This document shows positions 1 to 5,923 of a DNA stretch of 6,869 nt, in pieces. Below the pieces are notes generated by a model. It was not told the origin of the DNA, made no database searches, and was given only the letters and a program-made list of their open reading frames with translations. How positions within the stretch are numbered: the stretch's first letter is position 1; every line of letters starts with the position of its first letter. A program made the position numbers and the translations under genes. The stretch covers positions 1-6,869 of the forward strand of contig CAYUUW010000062.1 in the NCBI GenBank assembly GCA_964448005.1, read 5' to 3'. This DNA is from CAYUUW01 sp964448005 (lineage in GTDB: Bacteria > Patescibacteriota > Gracilibacteria > UM-FILTER-43-11).

Positions 1-1096
1 TGTAGGTCTCCAGCACAGAAAAATCTTTTTGGGACTGCACGGTTTCGGGCCGGGCCTGCACAATGAAGAGCTCTCCGGTCTGGCCGTCCTTGGCCCATTC
101 CATGTCCATGGGCTTGAAGTAGCCCGCCTCCTTGCTGTAATGGTCTTCGATGATGGCCGCCCATTGGGCCAAGGTGAGCACCTCGTCGTCGCTGATGCAG
201 AAGCGCTCGCGATCGGCCTTGGGCACGGGAACATTCTTGACGGGCGACTTGCTGCCTCCAGGAGCATAGACCATCTTGATCTCCTTTTCGCCCAAATGCT
301 TGCGCAGGATGGGGCGGAAGCCTTCCTTGAGCGTGGGCTTGAACACGTAGTACTCGTCGGGATTAACCGCTCCCTGAACCACGTTCTCACCCAGGCCGTA
401 GGCGCCGTTGATCAGCACGGCGTCCTTGAAGCCGGTCTCGGTGTCGATGCTGAACATCACTCCGCTGGCGCCGATGTCGGAGCGGATCATCTTCTGAACG
501 CCAATGGAAAGGCCGATGGAGAAATGGTCGTAGCCTTTCTCCTCGCGGTAGGCGATGGCCCGATCGGTGAAGAGGGAAGCGAAGCATTTCTTGCAGGCCT
601 CCAGCAGGGCGGTTTCCCCCTGGATGTTCAGGAAGGTCTCCTGCTGGCCGGCAAAGGAGGCGTCGGGAAGGTCCTCCGCCGTGGCGGAGGATCGCACGGC
701 CACATCGCATTGCTTGCCGTACATCTTCTCCATCTTTCGGTACCCTTCGCGGATAGCCTGCTCCAGGTCGGGCGGGAGGCTGGCGCCCAAGATCGTCTGG
801 CGGGCCAAGAGGCCTTTGCGCTGCAGATCGAGCATATCCTTGGCGTTCAGCCCCTTGAGCACGCGGCGGATGTCGTCCTTGATGCCGGCCTTCTCGGTCA
901 TGTAGTGGTAGGCGTAGGCCGTCACGGCAAAGCCATTGGGGATGTTGACCTTCTTCTTGGTCAGCTTCTGCACCATTTCGCCCAGCGAGGCGTTCTTGCC
1001 GCCCACCAGGGGCACATCCTGGATTCCGAGTTCGCTGAACCAAAGCACCAGCGCGGTCTTGCGGGGCTGCTTTTTGCCGAAAAGCGTTTTGAGCAT
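1..1096 (-). CDS. ppsA: Phosphoenolpyruvate synthase, N-terminal part (cut by left edge)
   Basis: Cytosolic enzyme that makes phosphoenolpyruvate from pyruvate, ATP and water (releasing AMP and phosphate), the entry step of gluconeogenesis from pyruvate. Translating the minus strand from the ATG at 1096-1094 gives 365 residues with no stop before the edge. The family is usually near 800 residues, so this is the PPDK_N-type ATP-binding half. Visible motifs: GGKNASLGEM at residues 32-41, VRSSATAEDLPDASFAGQQE at 133-152, YGLGENVVQG at 233-242, DMEWAKDG at 331-338 and FIVQARPET at 344-352. The phosphohistidine and PEP-binding domains would lie beyond the edge. The first motif sits in the usual WF.ELG..DVPLVGGKNASLGEM context, which favours PEP synthase over PPDK or rifampicin phosphotransferase. 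No Shine-Dalgarno: the leader is A-rich (ACACAAAAAAC). It lies 69 bases downstream of the toxin-like gene in the same direction, with no obvious terminator between, and has its own candidate promoter. Confidence 0.95.
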   Translation of the reverse strand, partial: MLKTLFGKKQPRKTALVLWFSELGIQDVPLVGGKNASLGEMVQKLTKKKVNIPNGFAVTAYAYHYMTEKAGIKDDIRRVLKGLNAKDMLDLQRKGLLARQTILGASLPPDLEQAIREGYRKMEKMYGKQCDVAVRSSATAEDLPDASFAGQQETFLNIQGETALLEACKKCFASLFTDRAIAYREEKGYDHFSIGLSIGVQKMIRSDIGASGVMFSIDTETGFKDAVLINGAYGLGENVVQGAVNPDEYYVFKPTLKEGFRPILRKHLGEKEIKMVYAPGGSKSPVKNVPVPKADRERFCISDDEVLTLAQWAAIIEDHYSKEAGYFKPMDMEWAKDGQTGELFIVQARPETVQSQKDFSVLETY

Positions 1097-1126
1097 GTTT
1101 TTTGTGTTAGGTTTTATTTTGATCCC

Positions 1127-1135
1127 ATTGTAGCA
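1127..1135 (-). promoter_or_regulatory. Candidate extended -10 promoter for ppsA
   Basis: On the minus strand this reads TGCTACAAT, an extended -10 (TGn plus a one-mismatch TATAAT). It ends 30 bases before the ppsA ATG, so transcription would begin near 1120 and leave a leader of about two dozen bases. No convincing -35 hexamer is seen at 16-18 bases upstream, which an extended -10 can tolerate. It would allow ppsA to be expressed independently of the toxin-antitoxin-like pair upstream. Confidence 0.4.
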
Positions 1136-1165
1136 CAATTTCTCTAGAATACCCTGAAATTATGC

Positions 1166-1546
1166 TCACAGAATAATCTCTCTAGTTAGATCTTTTAAAA
1201 TCTTGGGGATATTTTTATCCCCTTGAATTTCCTTAAGAATTTCCTTTGAGTCCTTTTCATTGATTTGCCCGATACAATCTTCGCACCTGTCGTTATTATC
1301 AGTCTTTACTAAATGGGCAACTTGACTTTCAAAATCCCTTGAAGACAATTGAACAAAAAGGAAAATAGGCCGATCATACCCCCCTTGTTTCCTGGCAGCA
1401 TTAGCATGTAGGCTGTCCCTCATTTTAATCAATTCCTTTGACTGCTCTTTATTTAGGATTCTCGCCGTAAAAATAGTTTCTCCATTTGAGGCAAGATAAA
1501 TATAGTACCGCTCCTTGTATCTAAATATATCACCGAACTTTATCAT
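1166..1546 (-). CDS. Putative toxin partner of a Panacea antitoxin (126 aa)
   Basis: I cannot assign a family with confidence. The protein opens with a short beta-rich stretch (GDIFRYKERYYIYLA, residues 5-19, then ETIFTARIL at 23-31) that recalls the small SH3-like barrels of PemK/MazF-type proteins. A second beta-like segment follows (PIFLFVQLSS, 60-69), then QVAHLVKTD with His78, a Cys-x-x-Cys pair (C88, C91) and a charged helical tail. There is no signal peptide or membrane segment, so it should be cytosolic. It starts 17 bases after the stop of the Panacea gene and is probably co-transcribed with it. In known Panacea systems the adjacent gene is the toxin; that is the main reason for this call. 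The ATG at 1546-1544 has an A-rich leader (AAAAAACAAAA) and no Shine-Dalgarno. Stop is TGA. Being a gene is likely; being a toxin is inference. Confidence 0.55.
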   Translation of the reverse strand: MIKFGDIFRYKERYYIYLASNGETIFTARILNKEQSKELIKMRDSLHANAARKQGGYDRPIFLFVQLSSRDFESQVAHLVKTDNNDRCEDCIGQINEKDSKEILKEIQGDKNIPKILKDLTREIIL

Positions 1547-1563
1547 TTTTGTTTTTTAAGCTA

Positions 1564-2103
1564 TTAGGAAATGCTGAGCATCATCTCAATTTCTTCCTTG
1601 CTCACTTCGCAATCTGGATCATCGGCTGCTAATTCATATGAGATAAAATCCCCTAAGTGAGTACTTCTCCAAGGTGCTTCTTTGTGAGATGCCTCTTCAA
1701 TATAAGATTTGTTTTTGTCACCAAATCTTTTACACACTCTCTCTAAAGTTTCCAATTCGTTCTCAGAAAATAGATTTTTGGCCTCATCGGTTAATTTTCT
1801 TAGGGGTTTAATCCTGTGAATTGCTTGGCCTTCCAACCTTTCAATTTCTATTGTGTCTGACAATATGGAGCTATCAATGTCGTCCTCTGCAGTATCTACA
1901 TAATTTTTTATCACCGTGGGAATTGGTCCGTGTTCTAAATGGTAATAACTATCGTAGGTAACTGGCACACCATACCTTTTTAGGTGCATAAAATCTAAGA
2001 AATAAAATAGTTTCATTAATTTGGTTTTGCCTAAAAAGCGGCCCTCAGTATTTTCCGCAAAATAAAGTAAAATTGCCTTTAATTTTGGAATTGGTATGTG
2101 CAT
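1564..2103 (-). CDS. Panacea-domain (SocA/DUF4065) antitoxin-like protein
   Basis: 179 residues. The core at residues 25-62 is diagnostic of the SocA/Panacea family: GKTKLMKLFYFLDFMHLKRY (25-44), VTYDSYYHLEHGPIP (48-62). The usual C-terminal HKEAPWRST segment is at 140-148. Panacea is known as a promiscuous antitoxin domain that binds and neutralises unrelated toxins encoded beside it (panAT systems); the founding member SocA is a proteolytic adaptor for the SocB toxin in Caulobacter. Here it is the first gene of a minus-strand pair with the 126-residue protein. Tandem stops TAA TAG close the reading frame. The start at 2103 is the only sensible ATG. It has an extended -10 20 bases ahead, so the leader is very short, with no Shine-Dalgarno. 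Codon use is A/T-rich, unlike the flanking genes, pointing to transfer. The family call is firm; the antitoxin role is inferred from the family and the neighbour. Confidence 0.88.
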   Translation of the reverse strand: MHIPIPKLKAILLYFAENTEGRFLGKTKLMKLFYFLDFMHLKRYGVPVTYDSYYHLEHGPIPTVIKNYVDTAEDDIDSSILSDTIEIERLEGQAIHRIKPLRKLTDEAKNLFSENELETLERVCKRFGDKNKSYIEEASHKEAPWRSTHLGDFISYELAADDPDCEVSKEEIEMMLSIS

Positions 2104-2123
2104 GAGTTTATTTGTTTGCCCAT

Positions 2124-2132
2124 ATTATACCA
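2124..2132 (-). promoter_or_regulatory. Extended -10 promoter of the Panacea/toxin pair
   Basis: On the minus strand this reads TGGTATAAT: a perfect -10 hexamer with the TGn extension. It lies 20 bases ahead of the Panacea ATG, so the predicted 5' end is around 2117 and the leader only about a dozen bases (near-leaderless). No good -35 is present at 16-18 bases upstream (TGTTTC is the closest). Confidence 0.6.
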
Positions 2133-2199
2133 TTGTAATTAGAAAGGAAACATAAGAAATTATAAGGAGAAAGCAAATGCAAGGCCTGAAGCAATAAGT

Positions 2200-2205
2200 T
2201 ATAAT
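2200..2205 (+). promoter_or_regulatory. Candidate -10 element for the small ORF and ABC-F gene
   Basis: A perfect TATAAT on the plus strand, 35 bases ahead of the ATG of the small ORF and 161 bases ahead of the ABC-F start. It has no TG extension and no recognisable -35, so it rests on the hexamer and its position alone. With the minus-strand element at 2124-2132 it would make a divergent promoter region. The sequence around it is A+T-rich, so a chance match is possible. Confidence 0.35.
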
Positions 2206-2240
2206 AGCCTCGGACTCAAAGAAAAAGCAAACCTCATCAT

Positions 2241-2354
2241 ATGATTTCAGCCAAAGAGCAAAACAACCAGGCAATAGAGGCTGTCTTGAGGGCTATGAAG
2301 GAGCCTCGCCTGAAAGGGGATTTGGACGAGCTGGCTGAAGCCCAGGCTGCCTAA
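2241..2354 (+). CDS. Small ORF (37 aa) upstream of and in frame with the ABC-F gene
   Basis: ATG at 2241, TAA at 2352-2354. The product begins MISAKEQNNQAIEAVL and ends ELAEAQAA: charged, Ala/Glu-rich and probably helical, with no membrane segment or signal peptide. I do not recognise it. It ends 12 bases before the ABC-F ATG and is in the same frame, so a stop codon alone separates the two. The leader carries AAGCAAACCTCATCAT and no Shine-Dalgarno. It could be a leader peptide controlling the ABC-F gene, a small independent protein, or the remnant of an older gene disrupted when the A+T-rich block arrived. No alternative is favoured by direct evidence, and it may not be translated at all. 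Confidence 0.35.
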   Translation: MISAKEQNNQAIEAVLRAMKEPRLKGDLDELAEAQAA

Positions 2355-2366
2355 CAAAGCTTCTCC

Positions 2367-4168
2367 ATGATCCGCATCCAGAACCTCCAAAAGACCTTCG
2401 GCGAGCGCATGCTTTTTGATGACGTCAATTTGACCCTGGGCAGCAAGGAGCGCATCGGCCTGATTGGCCGCAACGGCTCGGGCAAGAGCACCTTCTTGCG
2501 GATGCTGCTGGGCCAGGAATCGATCCAGGGGGGCGAAGTTGAAATTCCATCCGGCTTCACCATCCGCGCCCTGGAGCAGCACCTGAATTTTATCAGGAGC
2601 ACTTTGCTGGAGCAGGTGGTGGCCGCCCTTCCTTCCGGCCAGCGGGCGGAGGCCTGGCGGGCCAAGTCCATCCTGATGGGGCTGGGCTTCGGCGAGAGCG
2701 ACTTTGCTCGCGCGCCGCAGGAATTCTCCAGCGGCTTCCAGGTGCGCATCCGCTTGGCGGAAGCGCTTGTTTCCGACTGCGACCTGCTCCTGCTGGACGA
2801 GCCCACGAACTACCTCGACATTCTTTCCCTGCGCTGGCTGGAGCGCTTTCTGAAGGGCTGGAGGACCAGCTTTCTGCTGGTGACCCACGACCAGCGCTTC
2901 ATGACCCAAGTGGTGAGCCACACCATTGCCCTGCACCGTGGGCGCATGCGCAAGCTGAGGGGCGGCCCGCAGAAGCTGATGGAGCAGATCCGGCAGGAAG
3001 AGCAGGTGTACGAAAAGACCCGCCAGAATCAGGTCAAGAAGAAGGAGCGCACCGAAGAGTTCATTCGGGCCTTTCGCTCCGGCGCCCGCTCGGCGGGATT
3101 GGTTCAGTCCCGCATCAAGGCCTTGGCCAAGCAGAAGGTGGGGCAGAAGCTGGAGCTGCTGCCCCAGATCCGCTTCCGCTTCCGCAGCGAGCCCTTCCAG
3201 GCCAATTCCATGCTCCAGGCCGAAGACCTCTCTTTTGGCTACGAGCCTGGAAAGCCTCTGATCCAAGGCCTTTCGCTCACGCTCTTCCGGGGCGACCGCA
3301 TCGCGATCATCGGCCGCAACGGCCAGGGCAAATCCACCCTGCTCAGGCTTTTGGCCCAAAAGGCCAAGCCCTGGGAAGGTAAGGTGGTTCCCCATGCCGC
3401 GCTCAAGGTGGGCTACTTTGGTGCGGGGAACCAGGACCGCCTGGACCCCCAGAAGATGCTGCTGGAGCAGCTGGGCGAAGGCCTGAACCTTCCCGACCAG
3501 GCGCTGAGGAATGTGGCAGGGGCTTTGCTTTTCTCGGGCATGGACAGCAAGAAGAAGATCTCTTCGCTTTCCGGCGGGGAGAAAAGCCGGGTCTGCCTGG
3601 GGCGGCTGATGCTGGATTCCCACCATCTGCTCCTGCTGGACGAGCCCACCAACCATCTGGACATGGAATCGTGCCAGGCGCTGATCGAAGCCCTGAATTC
3701 CTTTGAGGGCTCGGTGATCTTCGTGACGCACGACGAGGAGATCCTTTCGCAGGTGGCGACCCAAATTACAACCATNNNNNNNNNNAGGGCGGGACGGTTC
3801 GTCTGCTGGAAAAGACCTACGATCGCGTCCTGGATGAGGTCGGCTGGAAGGAGGAGGAGGGGGGTTCCACGGAGGCCCCTTCGGGCGCTTCGCCCACGCA
3901 GCAGGCCTACGCCGAAAAGAAGGACCGCAAAAAGCAGCTTCGCAGGATCCAGGCCCAGATCCTTGCCCTGGAAAAGGAGATTGGGAAATGGGAAAAGGAG
4001 AAGGCGACGACGGAAAAAGAGCTGGGCGACGCCTGCATCGAGAGGAACCGCGATCAGATCCGTCGGTTGGGCATGCGGCTGAAGGAGCTGGAGGAGCTGA
4101 TCGAAAGGGCCTATGCGGAGTACCAAGACCTGGAGGAGCAGTTCGCAGGGCTGGGTTTGGACGAATAG
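2367..4168 (+). CDS. ABC-F family ATPase (YheS/Uup-like), interrupted by an assembly gap
   Basis: Soluble two-domain ATPase of the ABC-F class, which acts on the ribosome (tRNA positioning, stall relief or antibiotic protection) and not as a transporter. No membrane segments are present. Domain 1: Walker A GRNGSGKST (34-42), signature FSSGFQVR (120-127), Walker B LLLLDEPTN (140-148), H-loop VTHD (172-175). Next comes a charged helical linker (about 200-260, with QSRIKALAK) corresponding to the P-site tRNA interaction motif. Domain 2: GRNGQGKST (316-324), LSGGEKSR (401-408), LLLLDEPTNHLD (421-432), VTHD (453-456). After the N run (3776-3785) the correct frame shifts: it reads GGTVRLLEKTYDRVLDEVGW and then a Lys/Glu-rich coiled coil ending GLGLDE before TAG at 4166-4168. 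Both halves match the family, so the shift is most likely due to an N run of arbitrary length. The first signature has SSGFQ instead of LSGGQ. The ATG at 2367 starts right at the ATPase domain. Which ABC-F subfamily it belongs to is uncertain. Confidence 0.93.
3776..3785. other. Assembly gap (10 N) inside the ABC-F gene
   Basis: Ten undetermined bases. Coding on the left is in the frame of 2367, while coding on the right fits the frame of 3788. With exactly 10 missing bases the gene would be out of frame, so the real number of bases is probably different. Only a few codons of the loop between the second H-loop region and the C-terminal strand seem to be missing. Confidence 0.98.
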
Positions 4169-4179
4169 GCTTTGGGGAT

Positions 4180-4551
4180 TTACGATCCCGAGGCTGCCTC
4201 ATAAAAATCAACCTTAAGCTTTGCCTTGGGCCAGGGGGAGTTCGGATGCAGTTTCGAAAGCAGATAAAGGGTGCTTATCCGGTGCGCCCCGTCGTGCAGT
4301 TTTCCGTCCACGAATTGCACAGGCGGGAGATCGGCGACGCTTTCTGGGCGCTGCATCAAATAGCCGGCATATTCTTTCACCTTCCTCGTCACGGGCCAAT
4401 CGTCCTTGCCGCCCAGGACATCCTCGTAAACCTCCTGATAATAGGGGATGGAAGACGGGTCTATTTTGGGGGAGCTTAAAAGCTCTGCGATGGAAAGCCG
4501 ATCGGAGCTTGCAAGCCTGCAAGCGAGTCTTCCTTTCTTTCCATCGGCCAA
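4180..4551 (-). CDS. Small ParB/sulfiredoxin-like domain protein, TTG start
   Basis: A 123-residue frame ending in TAA at 4182-4180. The motif LPPVQFVDGKLHDGAHRIST (residues 75-94) resembles the DG.HR core of ParB/Srx-fold proteins, which bind nucleotide triphosphates or act as nucleases or phosphotransferases. This stand-alone copy has no recognisable helix-turn-helix, so a chromosome-partition role is not suggested. There is no ATG in the upstream part: the best start is TTG at 4551-4549, and the frame stays open back to a TAG at 4617-4615, overlapping the end of the sugar dehydrogenase gene. Either a rare start codon is used or the 5' end has been lost. It lies 58 bases after the sugar dehydrogenase in the same direction and converges on the ABC-F gene with 11 bases between stops. 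Substrate and role are unknown. Confidence 0.6.
   Translation of the reverse strand: MADGKKGRLACRLASSDRLSIAELLSSPKIDPSSIPYYQEVYEDVLGGKDDWPVTRKVKEYAGYLMQRPESVADLPPVQFVDGKLHDGAHRISTLYLLSKLHPNSPWPKAKLKVDFYEAASGS
4507..4524. repeat. Short perfect inverted repeat
   Basis: GCTTGCA, a four-base spacer AGCC, then TGCAAGC: a perfect 7-base stem. It sits near the 5' end of the ParB-like frame, about 30 to 40 bases after the TTG start. It lacks a following T run on either strand, so it is not a typical terminator. It might fold in the mRNA near the start or be chance. Confidence 0.3.
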
Positions 4552-4609
4552 AGGCGCTTTTCCGGTGGATTCGCCTGGCTGGGGAATGGAGTTAAAAATA
4601 AGTGTGAGG

Positions 4610-5821
4610 CTACTCTATATAGTCCGGATTCTGGTACGTCACCCTGTAGACCGCCCCCTTCTTGTCGTCCGTCACATACATTATTCCGCCCGGAAAAAGA
4701 AGAATATCCACGGGCCGGCCCAGCTTTTCGCCGTCATTCAGCCAGCCGGTGATGAAGGGCTCCTGGCCCAGCTCGTTCCCTTCCGCATCCAGGTCGATCC
4801 GCATGATGCTGTAGCCGGTGAGCTCGCTGCGGTTCCAGGAGCCGTGGTAGGCCACCAGCAGATCATGCCAGTACTCTTCCGGCCAGCCTTCTTCGGGAAC
4901 GAAAGCCAGCCCCAAAGGCGCCGAATGGGCCTGCAGATCCACATGGGAGGGGATCTTGCCGGCGCAGGCTTCCGGGTCGTTCTTTTTGCTGATGAAGCTT
5001 TCGTCCTGAATATTTTTGCCGTAGCAGTGGGGCCAGCCGTAATCGCCCCCGGCCTTCAGGATATTGATCTCGTCCGGCGGCAGATCGTCGCCCAAGCGGT
5101 CCCGCCCCATTTCGCTGGCCCACAATCCTCCCGTCACAGGGTGAATCGCCATGAACACGGAATTGCGCAGGCCGGTCGCGTAAGGTTTAAAATCCGTTCC
5201 GTCCCGGTTCATGCTGTAGATGGCGGCATGCCTTTCGTCCTTCTCGTCGCACACATCGCAGCTGGAGCCGATGGAGACGTAGAGCCGATCGTCCGGGCCG
5301 AAGAGGAGCGTGCGGGTGAAGTGCCGCCCTCCGGCCGGCAGATCGATGACTTTTTCCAGCTCGGGCTTTTCCTCGTCCGTATCGAAGCGCGATATCCTGC
5401 GCTCCTCGGCCACATAAAGGATGGAATGGTCTTGCGGATCGAAAGCCAGCCCATGGGGGCTGCTCAGGTTCCTCAGTTCGTCCTTTGCGATTCCGGCGTT
5501 TCCGTCCGGCCCCAGGGCGATGGTCGAAAGCACGCCTGGGCTGGTGCGGCTCGCCCAAAGGCGCCCCTGGGAATCTGGTCCGGCCAGCACCCGGGCTCCG
5601 GGCATCTGGTCGGTGAGGATCTCGACTTTGAAGCGGTCCGGCAATTCCAGGGGGAGATCCGTCAGGTTGATCGCCTCGCCCGCTTCCGATTCCGGGGCAG
5701 GGGAGAGGATGCCCGGAGAGTCCGCCGGCTCAGGGGCGCTCGAAGGGGGGCCTTGGACAGAGCAGCCTGCCAGAAGAATGGAGAAAAGAAAGATGGAGAG
5801 GCGTTTTCCGGAGCGGTTCAT
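4610..5821 (-). CDS. Lipoprotein PQQ-dependent sugar (glucose/sorbosone) dehydrogenase
   Basis: 403 residues. The N-terminus has a basic start (MNRSGKR), a hydrophobic stretch and the lipobox LAGC with Cys20, so it should be exported and lipid-anchored outside the cytoplasmic membrane. A Pro/Ser/Glu-rich tether (about 21-50) leads into a beta-propeller of the GSDH family, which oxidises aldoses or sorbosone-type sugars with pyrroloquinoline quinone and calcium. Family landmarks: GGRHFTRTLLFGPDDRLYVS (164-183) with His167 in the place of the catalytic base, SSCDVC (186-191), TGLRNSVFMAIHP (217-229) with Arg219, GRDRLGDDLPPDEIN (239-253), GGDYGWPHCYG (258-268), AYHGSWNRS (324-332) and GRPVDI (368-373). 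The pattern is closest to L-sorbosone dehydrogenase-like members. Cys188/191 and Cys266/286 could form disulfides. No PQQ synthesis gene is in view, so the cofactor might be imported or a different one used. Start at 5821 has a GCGCAAACCC leader and no Shine-Dalgarno. It follows the ATP-grasp gene after 102 bases that hold only a weak TAGAAT (5853-5858, minus strand). Confidence 0.9.
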   Translation of the reverse strand: MNRSGKRLSIFLFSILLAGCSVQGPPSSAPEPADSPGILSPAPESEAGEAINLTDLPLELPDRFKVEILTDQMPGARVLAGPDSQGRLWASRTSPGVLSTIALGPDGNAGIAKDELRNLSSPHGLAFDPQDHSILYVAEERRISRFDTDEEKPELEKVIDLPAGGRHFTRTLLFGPDDRLYVSIGSSCDVCDEKDERHAAIYSMNRDGTDFKPYATGLRNSVFMAIHPVTGGLWASEMGRDRLGDDLPPDEINILKAGGDYGWPHCYGKNIQDESFISKKNDPEACAGKIPSHVDLQAHSAPLGLAFVPEEGWPEEYWHDLLVAYHGSWNRSELTGYSIMRIDLDAEGNELGQEPFITGWLNDGEKLGRPVDILLFPGGIMYVTDDKKGAVYRVTYQNPDYIE

Positions 5822-5923
5822 GGGTTTGCGCTAATAGGATGAAGCCAGCTCCATTCTACTCCACACCCTGTGCCTCCCCCACCATTTCCGCCGATCAAGA
5901 ATGCGTTGCCGGGGCAGAAGGGC

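Larger units (their letters stand above)
1100..2240. other. A+T-rich island with the Panacea toxin-antitoxin-like pair
   Basis: Composition changes sharply here. In sampled 60-base lines, 1741-1800 has 20 G+C while 2701-2760 has 40. The genes inside use A/T-ending codons (AAA, ATT, TTT, AAT), whereas ppsA and the ABC-F gene flanking it prefer G/C-ending ones. The block begins right at the ppsA promoter region and ends before the small ORF ahead of the ABC-F gene. I see no transposase, integrase, terminal inverted repeat or clear target duplication at the borders, so the route of entry is unknown. Borders are approximate. Confidence 0.6.

Noticed and set aside
29..1147. Long plus-strand open frame (372 codons) opposite ppsA
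   Set aside because: It is the antisense shadow of a clear PEP synthase. Its product is Leu/Gly/Ala/His-rich low complexity without family motifs.
1205..1222. Inverted repeat GGGGATA-TTTT-TATCCCC as a terminator
   Set aside because: It lies inside the coding end of the toxin-like gene, and the minus-strand continuation (AAGATTTTAAAAG) lacks a proper T run. It may be only a coding coincidence.
2104..2366. Search for tRNA, riboswitch or attachment site in the intergenic region
   Set aside because: Only the two -10 elements and the small ORF could be supported. No cloverleaf, conserved riboswitch core or direct repeats were seen by eye.
2784..3649. A 23-base exact direct repeat, at 2784-2806 and 3627-3649
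   Set aside because: Both copies encode the Walker B LLLDEPT segment of the two ATPase domains, so it reflects domain duplication and codon preference, not a mobile repeat.
4175..4189. Weak hairpin GGGAT-TTACG-ATCCC between the convergent ABC-F and ParB-like genes as a bidirectional terminator
   Set aside because: Only five base pairs, no T tract on either side, and it overlaps the end of the ParB-like frame.
2247..4211. Minus-strand open frame of 654 codons opposite the ABC-F gene
   Set aside because: It runs through the N gap and encodes Pro/Arg- and Leu/Gln-rich sequence. The opposite strand carries all the ABC-F motifs, so this is an antisense artefact of high G+C.
4448..5842. Plus-strand open frame of 464 codons opposite the sugar dehydrogenase
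   Set aside because: The minus strand has a lipobox and the full set of GSDH motifs. The plus-strand product resembles no family.
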